64,000 nucleotides of DNA from an uncultured Collinsella sp. (GTDB lineage Bacteria > Actinomycetota > Coriobacteriia > Coriobacteriales > Coriobacteriaceae): positions 3,492-67,491 of the forward strand of contig UQIS01000006.1 in assembly GCA_900541245.1 (NCBI GenBank), written 5' to 3'. Made by a program: the position numbers and the translations under genes. Under the pieces are notes generated by a model. That model was not told the origin of the DNA. It saw only the letters and a program-made list of their open reading frames with translations, and ran no database searches. This document shows positions 59,188 through 64,000 of the stretch, in pieces. How positions within the stretch are numbered: position 1 is the stretch's first letter; every line of letters starts with the position of its first letter.

Positions 59188-59853
59188 ATGTTCTGTCCCA
59201 CTTGTGGTTCTCCCATTTCGGATGATGCCAAATTCTGCCCGGTTTGCGGATCTCCTATTGGTGCCGCTCCTGCTGCTCCTCAGCCTGCGCCCCAGCCGAC
59301 TCCTCAGCCGCAGCCCGCGCCTCAGCCCACGCAGATTCAGCCCACTCCGGTTCAGGCAGTTCAGCCTCAGCAGCAGTACGCCGGGCAGCAGCAGTACACC
59401 GGCCAGCAGCAGTATGCTCAGCAGCCTGCACCTGCCCCGATGGGCTATGCTCCGATTAAGACCGACCGTGGCGTGATTGGCTGGCTCCTGCTTTCTATCG
59501 TGACCTGCGGCATCTATTCGTATTACTTCCTCTACTGCCTGGCTCGCGACATCAATACCATGTGCCAGGAGGATGGCGATTCCACGCCGGGCATTGCCGC
59601 GTTCATCTTGCTGTCGTTTGTGACCTGCGGTTTCTATGCCCTCTACTGGTACTATAAGATCGGTAACCGCCTGCAGGCCAACGCCCCTCGCTATGGCTTG
59701 GTGTTCCAGGAGAACGGCACCACCATTCTTATGTGGCAGATTGTCGGTGCGCTCCTGTGCGGCCTTGGTCCCATCTTTGCCATGAACATCATCATCAAGA
59801 ACACCAACGCCATGGCTACGGTCTACAACACCCGTCTCGGCGTGCGTGCCTAA
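59188..59853 (+). CDS. Zinc-ribbon DUF4234 membrane protein
   Basis: A 221-residue protein. An N-terminal zinc ribbon (CPTCGSP...CPVCGSP) is followed by a Pro/Gln-rich linker with PAPQPTPQPQ and three QQYxGQQ repeats, then a DUF4234 domain with three to four membrane helices (GWLLLSIVTCGIYSYYFLYCLARDIN, FILLSFVTCGFYALYWYYKIGN). It shares the zinc ribbon and proline linker with the preceding protein, so the two may act at the same membrane site. GGAAAAGGAGAAG gives a strong start. Confidence 0.87.
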   Translation: MFCPTCGSPISDDAKFCPVCGSPIGAAPAAPQPAPQPTPQPQPAPQPTQIQPTPVQAVQPQQQYAGQQQYTGQQQYAQQPAPAPMGYAPIKTDRGVIGWLLLSIVTCGIYSYYFLYCLARDINTMCQEDGDSTPGIAAFILLSFVTCGFYALYWYYKIGNRLQANAPRYGLVFQENGTTILMWQIVGALLCGLGPIFAMNIIIKNTNAMATVYNTRLGVRA

Positions 59854-60343
59854 CGATCAAGTCGTCGTGAGTAATACTCAGGGACATAAGGGCGCGGCGG
59901 AACTCATTCGCCGCGCCCTTTCTTGCATCGGCGCACTCTTTGTCGCCTGGCTCGCACTCTACCTGCTCGATATCGGCTGCGTGTTTCGCCTGATGACGGG
60001 CATCCCCTGTCCGGGATGCGGCATGACGAGGGCGTGGTTGGCGGCGCTGCGCCTCGATTTTGCGGCAGCCTTTGCCTACCATCCGCTGTTTTGGGTGGTG
60101 CCGATTGCGTTTGTGCTCGCGTTCGTGCGCGAGGAGGCGGCATCGAGCAAGCTAAAGCGTGGTATCGACATTGCGGTCACCGTGTTGTGCGTGCTGGTCG
60201 TCGCCGTATGGATCGTGCGCCTCATCAATCCGGCAGATGCCGGTCTGCTCTTTGGCGGCCATGCGCCCGCCGGAGTTCCCGACGATATCATCCACCTCGA
60301 ACCCCCACGCTGGCTCACCATCCTTCGCTCTTACCTGGCGTGA
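59846..60343 (+). CDS. DUF2752 membrane protein
   Basis: A 165-residue protein with three helices and the diagnostic LMTGIPCPGCGMTRAWLAALRLDFAAAFAYHPLFW. DUF2752 proteins often lie beside zinc-ribbon/DUF4234 proteins, as here. The GTG start overlaps the upstream gene by 8 nt and has no clear ribosome site, so translation is likely coupled. Function is unknown; the Cys-Pro-Gly-Cys-Gly motif could bind metal or face redox partners. Confidence 0.85.
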   Translation: MPNDQVVVSNTQGHKGAAELIRRALSCIGALFVAWLALYLLDIGCVFRLMTGIPCPGCGMTRAWLAALRLDFAAAFAYHPLFWVVPIAFVLAFVREEAASSKLKRGIDIAVTVLCVLVVAVWIVRLINPADAGLLFGGHAPAGVPDDIIHLEPPRWLTILRSYLA

Positions 60344-60377
60344 CGGAGGACACGCTAGAAAAACGGTCGACATATAA

Positions 60378-60412
60378 GCGGGGGCGAACGTTGAGATAAC
60401 GTCCGCCCCCGC
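60378..60412. terminator. Bidirectional terminator
   Basis: GCGGGGGCGAACGTT pairs with AACGTCCGCCCCCGC with one mismatch around GAGAT. It separates the convergent DUF2752 and M20 genes. Confidence 0.85.
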
Positions 60413-60449
60413 TTTGCTCTAGCCAGGTTGTTATGGGTGGGCGTGACGG

Positions 60450-61913
60450 CTACTCGTCGTGCTTCTCCTCGTGGCGTGCAGCAGCGCGTGCGTCGTGGAT
60501 GCCCTTGATTGCAGCATGGCGGGCGGTGCGAGCATCGTGCATGGCGTCGCGCGCCTCGGCGGCCGTTGCCTTGGCAGAGCGCAGCTTGGCGGCCAAGTCG
60601 GGGTTGGTCTCGGCAACCGCGGCGATCGTGGGGCCGTCGAGCTCCTCTTGCGTGGGCTCGGCCAAAAAGTCGATGGCATACTGGGCGGCCACCATGGAAC
60701 CCTTGGCCAGTACCGACTCGTCAATCTTGTAAAAGCAGGAATGCTGGGCGTACGTGGCGCCAATCTTGGGGTTGCGCGTACCTACAAAGGCGAGCACGCC
60801 CGGTACGCGGCGCAGGTACTCCGAAAAATCCTCGCCCGAAAGCGTGCCACGGTAATGGCCTTGACCGGTGGGGCCCAGGCACTTGATTACAGCCTGACGG
60901 CAGCGCTCGCTCGAGGCTGCGTCGTTTTCGACCTTGTAGTTGGCGATGGTGTAGTCGGTGAGCTCTGCCTCGGCGCCCAAGGCGGCCGCGGTATGCTCCA
61001 CGATGCGGCGCATAAGCTCGGGCATCTCCTCATGCGTCTTGTCGCCATAGGTGCGCACCGTGCCGGCGAGGTACGCCGTGCCGGCGATAACGTTGCGCGC
61101 GGTTCCGCCATGCAGCTCGCCGACGGTGATGACGGCTGGCTCGTAGGGGCTGATCTCGCGCGAAACGATGGTCTGCAGGGCGTTGACGATCTCGGCGGCA
61201 ACCATAACGGCGTCGTGGCCGCGCTGGGGCATGGCGCCGTGACACGAGGTGCCGCGGACGTCGATGCGGAACCAGTCGGTGTTTGCCATGCGCGGGCCGG
61301 GCTCGCAGCTTACGGTGCCGGCATCGACCTCGCTCCAGATATGTGCGGCGTAGGCGCCGTCGACGCCGTCGAGCACACCCGTGCCGATCATGAGTTTCGC
61401 GCCCTGGCCGTTTTCCTCGCTGGGCTGGAACACGATGCGAATCTCGCCGTGGATGTCATCGGTCATGTGGCGCAGGATTTGCAGTGTGCCGAGCATCATG
61501 GCGATGTGGCAGTCGTGACCGCAGGCGTGCATGCAACCCTCATTGACGCTGGCGAACTCCTCGCCGGTCTGCTCGGTGACGGGCAGGGCATCGATATCGG
61601 CGCGCAGCAGGATGCGGCGGCGCGGCGTGCCGTCCTCGCGATAGGCGTCGGGCGCGGTGCCGCGAAGCGTTGCCACCAAGCCCGTCTTGAGCGGACGCTC
61701 GTAGGGGATATTCATGGCGTCGAGCTGGTTGGCGATGTCGGAAGTCGTGCGCTCCTCGGCAAGGCTCAGCTCCGGGTGCTTATGGAAGTGTCGGCGCTGC
61801 TTGATGATGTAGGGTTCAAACTCGGCGGCGATATCTCGGATGGCCGCGGTGACGTCGTCTGCCGCGCGAACCTCGGTTGCCGCCATAATTTGCTGTGCCT
61901 TGGTCTTCGTCAT
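60450..61913 (-). CDS. M20 family amidohydrolase
   Basis: A dizinc amidohydrolase of the M20D group (hippurate/N-acyl-amino acid/indole-acetyl-amino acid hydrolases), 487 residues. Metal ligands lie in HACGHDCH, EENGQGA and the C-terminal YAQHS; the start RRHFHKHPELS is typical. A tail of about 70 residues after the enzyme domain (KATAAEARDAMHDARTARHAAIKGIHDARAAARHEEKHDE) is an extra Ala/His/Arg-rich helix absent from most relatives. The ATG at 61913 has AAGGAGC upstream. It is divergent from the YtcJ-like gene, with about 155 bp between. Confidence 0.92.
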   Translation of the reverse strand: MTKTKAQQIMAATEVRAADDVTAAIRDIAAEFEPYIIKQRRHFHKHPELSLAEERTTSDIANQLDAMNIPYERPLKTGLVATLRGTAPDAYREDGTPRRRILLRADIDALPVTEQTGEEFASVNEGCMHACGHDCHIAMMLGTLQILRHMTDDIHGEIRIVFQPSEENGQGAKLMIGTGVLDGVDGAYAAHIWSEVDAGTVSCEPGPRMANTDWFRIDVRGTSCHGAMPQRGHDAVMVAAEIVNALQTIVSREISPYEPAVITVGELHGGTARNVIAGTAYLAGTVRTYGDKTHEEMPELMRRIVEHTAAALGAEAELTDYTIANYKVENDAASSERCRQAVIKCLGPTGQGHYRGTLSGEDFSEYLRRVPGVLAFVGTRNPKIGATYAQHSCFYKIDESVLAKGSMVAAQYAIDFLAEPTQEELDGPTIAAVAETNPDLAAKLRSAKATAAEARDAMHDARTARHAAIKGIHDARAAARHEEKHDE

Positions 61914-62069
61914 GGTCGATTTGCTCCTTGCTGGGTTGATCGCAAAATCGTACAGGCTCTCTCCAGTATGCCACCTGCCGCTAGGGCTGGCAAAGTTGCC
62001 GTTTGCCGCTTGGGGTTTTGCTACAAGGGCGGGGGAGTACACTCGGGGGTGTTGAATTTCCTGCCAGAG

Positions 62070-63719
62070 ATGGGGATGCCCATGCAACATATCGATCGGA
62101 TTATCCGCTCCAAGAACGTTTTTACCGCCCAAGACGGTATCGATGCCGCCCGCGAGCTGGCGATTGCCATTGCAGGCGATCGCATCGTCGCAGTCGGTGC
62201 GCCCGATGACGTGATTGCCGCCGCACCTGCCGCCACGCCGGTGGTCGATTACGGCGAGCAGTTTGTCTGCCCTGGTTTCCATGACGCTCATCTGCACTTC
62301 TTCCATACCTCGGTCGGTTCCTCGCCGTACATGCTCATGGATATGGGCACGTCCGAGGCGTCACTGGTGCAGCATGCGCTCGAGTTTTCCCAGGGCCTGC
62401 CAGATGACGCCTGGGTCGTGACCCAGGGTTGGCGCGATTACCGTTGGGATCCGCCCGAGCACCCTACCAAGGCCTCCCTCGATGCGGCATTTCCCGATCG
62501 CCCCTGTGTTATGTATTCGGGCGATGGGCATACCCTGTGGCTCAACAGCCGCGCACTCGAAGCCCTCGGCGTGACGCGCGACAGCGAACCTCCGGCGGGT
62601 GGCAGTTATGACAAAGACTCAAACGGTGAACTTACGGGTATCGCCCACGAGGCAGCTGCTATGCAGCTGCTGCCGCGCTGCCTGGAGTGGCTGGGCGAGG
62701 ACCGCATCGCGAGCGCTTACGCCGACCAGATGAAGCGTATGGCCGAGCAAGGCATCACCTCAATCTGCGATATGTCGCTCATGCCCATGCCGGGCTGCGA
62801 CTTTATTCGCGACGATGTTTACGACAGGCTGCAGGCCGCCGGCAAGCTGGGCATTCGCGCCCATCTGTTTCCCACGCTGCTGGATGACCAATCGCGCTTG
62901 GAAGAACTCCAGACCCGCTACGCGAACAACGCGCTGCTCTCGGCGCCAGGATTTAAACAGTTCTTCGACGGCGTGTCGAGCGAACATACCGCATATCTCA
63001 CCGAGCCCTATACCAACCCGCGCTTCCCGGGCGACCAGGGTCGCCTGACCGTTCCTGTCGAGCGCATGCGCAAGCTGGTCCTTGCGGCAGCCGAACGCGG
63101 CCACACCGTGCGCATCCACGTTATCGGCGACGGTGCCATCCATGCTGCGCTCGATATCTTTGAGGAGGCGGCAGAGCTCTACGGTCTGCCCCCGCACGGT
63201 CATAACACGCTCGAGCATTTGGAGAATCTGCTGCCTCAGGACATCGATCGTCTGCGCAAGCTCAACGTCATTGCCTCGAGCCAGCCTTGCCACATCACGC
63301 TCGACCCGGGTGGCCCGGAGCGCGATCTGGGCTTGGAACGCAGCCGCATCATGTGGCCGTTTGCGACCTATAAGCAGCGCGGCATCCGCCAAGCTTTCGG
63401 TACCGATAGCCCCATCACAGCCGTTACCAGCATGAACGTGCTCTACACGGCCATCACGCGCCAAGACCCCCGCAGCCACTGGCCCGAGGGCGGCTGGCTC
63501 CCCAGCGAGCGTATCGACGCGGCAACTGCCCTGCGCAACTACACCCTGGGCAGCGCCTACGCGGCAGGCGACGAGCGAAACCTCGGCAGCCTAGAGCCCG
63601 GCAAATACGCCGACCTGGTAGCCCTGTACCAAAACCCGCTCACCACCGACCCCCAAGAGCTCCAGGCTACCAAGGTTCAGGCAACCTATCTGGCAGGTAA
63701 CCTCATTTACGAGCGTTAG
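62070..63719 (+). CDS. YtcJ-like amidohydrolase
   Basis: A metal-dependent hydrolase of the amidohydrolase 3 family, 549 residues. Zinc ligands are HDAHLHFF near residue 72, a metal-bridging Lys/Glu region, HVIGDGAIHAALD, and the final Asp in FGTDSPITA; SLEPGKYADLVAL is the usual C-terminal strand. Relatives remove N-acyl or carbamate groups; substrate is unknown. Three possible ATG starts (62070, 62076, 62082) exist without a strong ribosome site. A much longer frame to 60459 lies antisense to the M20 gene and is not coding. The two hydrolases may form a divergent functional pair. Confidence 0.87.
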   Translation: MGMPMQHIDRIIRSKNVFTAQDGIDAARELAIAIAGDRIVAVGAPDDVIAAAPAATPVVDYGEQFVCPGFHDAHLHFFHTSVGSSPYMLMDMGTSEASLVQHALEFSQGLPDDAWVVTQGWRDYRWDPPEHPTKASLDAAFPDRPCVMYSGDGHTLWLNSRALEALGVTRDSEPPAGGSYDKDSNGELTGIAHEAAAMQLLPRCLEWLGEDRIASAYADQMKRMAEQGITSICDMSLMPMPGCDFIRDDVYDRLQAAGKLGIRAHLFPTLLDDQSRLEELQTRYANNALLSAPGFKQFFDGVSSEHTAYLTEPYTNPRFPGDQGRLTVPVERMRKLVLAAAERGHTVRIHVIGDGAIHAALDIFEEAAELYGLPPHGHNTLEHLENLLPQDIDRLRKLNVIASSQPCHITLDPGGPERDLGLERSRIMWPFATYKQRGIRQAFGTDSPITAVTSMNVLYTAITRQDPRSHWPEGGWLPSERIDAATALRNYTLGSAYAAGDERNLGSLEPGKYADLVALYQNPLTTDPQELQATKVQATYLAGNLIYER

Positions 63720-63737
63720 CCCCACATCCCACCCCTC

Positions 63738-63804
63738 AGTTGCGGTGAAATAGTCCCTAAAATCGGCCTTCAAGCCCAAAAACAGGAACTATTCCACCGC
63801 AACT
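63738..63804. repeat. GTTGCGGTGAWATAG palindrome, copy 4
   Basis: AGTTGCGGTGAAATAGTCCCT (63738-63758) pairs with 63784-63804 with two mismatches. It follows the YtcJ-like gene. In 63805-64000 I see no gene or clear site. Confidence 0.8.
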
Positions 63805-64000
63805 TAAAAGAGTGCGTCCCAACAACGTGCCCCTATCTTGTGCATCCCATCCGCATCGCCATTTTGCTGCACTGACTTTTCTGAATGCCGGGCCCGAATA
63901 AGTTACCCCAGCTCCCGGGTCCGACCGGAGGGCATGAAGTTTGTCGCGAGTTCCGCACGCAAAGGAAAGCACATAATGTGATTTCAGACTTACGCAGGAC

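Noticed and set aside
60459..62069. Very long plus-strand open frame preceding the YtcJ-like gene
   Set aside because: It is antisense to the clear M20 amidohydrolase, lacks family motifs and arises from high-GC codon bias. Only the part from about 62070 is a gene.
63805..64000. Gene start at the window's end (minus-strand open frame 63757-63972)
   Set aside because: No ribosome site, no family motif, and it begins inside a palindromic repeat.

Overview
The window is dense, high-GC bacterial chromosome with short intergenic gaps, frequent GTG starts and many 4-8 nt overlaps between cotranscribed genes. Gene content points to a gut actinobacterium of the class Coriobacteriia, most likely Collinsella or a close relative: glutamate-type ABC uptake close to the corynebacterial gluABCD type, a methionine aminopeptidase with a SEC-C finger, an Asp23/AmaP/DUF2273 envelope cluster, OPT and YitT membrane proteins, a giant BadF-type dehydratase activase, and a mixed-substrate-type phosphofructokinase. 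This assignment is inferred from gene content; no rRNA or tRNA gene is visible.

Layout. 1-918: 3' part of aspartate-semialdehyde dehydrogenase. 1-5.6 kb: DNA methyl repair protein, OmpR-type two-component pair, GyrI-like binding protein. 5.9-9.3 kb: FtsX-type ABC exporter. 10-12 kb: membrane-anchored XRE regulator and a small orphan protein among repeats. 12.4-16.2 kb: phosphofructokinase, anchored Ntn hydrolase, M18 aminopeptidase. 16.4-17.3 kb: RelB-like/PIN toxin-antitoxin pair. 17.5-21.4 kb: 2-hydroxyacid dehydrogenase, SEC-C methionine aminopeptidase, radical SAM protein, alpha/beta hydrolase. 21.6-23.9 kb: degenerate GGDEF-REC-HD-GYP protein with an HPt protein. 24-28.2 kb: class I amidotransferase and a four-gene amino-acid ABC system. 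28.6-34.2 kb: DXS-like enzyme, HD hydrolase plus CmpB-like membrane protein, ammonium transporter plus P-II. 34.3-37.6 kb: TetR/MFS module, HAD phosphatase, possible 41-aa toxin. 37.8-45.3 kb: TetR regulator and a 1593-aa acyl-CoA dehydratase activase, hydroxyacyl-CoA dehydrogenase, arylsulfotransferase remnant. 45.3-48.3 kb: DUF389 and OPT membrane proteins. 48.5-53.6 kb: coaX, dCMP deaminase, Nfu, lgt, DUF6020. 53.8-57.5 kb: YebC, AmaP-DUF2273-Asp23, YitT. 57.6-60.3 kb: two zinc-ribbon membrane proteins and a DUF2752 protein. 60.4-63.7 kb: M20 amidohydrolase and a divergent YtcJ-like amidohydrolase.

The most striking feature is not a gene. Almost every larger gap carries inverted-repeat DNA in several families: (i) hairpins with a near-constant GGGACAG loop on changing but still paired stems (at least 12 copies); (ii) about 70-bp palindromes with a constant GTTGCGGTGATATAG arm and a changing loop (4 copies); (iii) 125-172-bp palindromes with unrelated arms around a shared CCTGCGGTTTT core (3 copies); (iv) a 62-bp-period tandem of three covarying hairpins; (v) a 374-bp intergenic sequence present twice 2.5 kb apart; and (vi) very long nested hairpins with 27-28-bp perfect arms. 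No transposase that could mobilise them is visible here.

Functional links: nitrogen acquisition recurs (amino-acid ABC system, Amt/P-II, amidohydrolases, aminopeptidases). The TetR/activase pair and hydroxyacyl-CoA dehydrogenase suggest anaerobic 2-hydroxyacyl-CoA metabolism. Several regulators sit beside their likely targets with visible operator palindromes.
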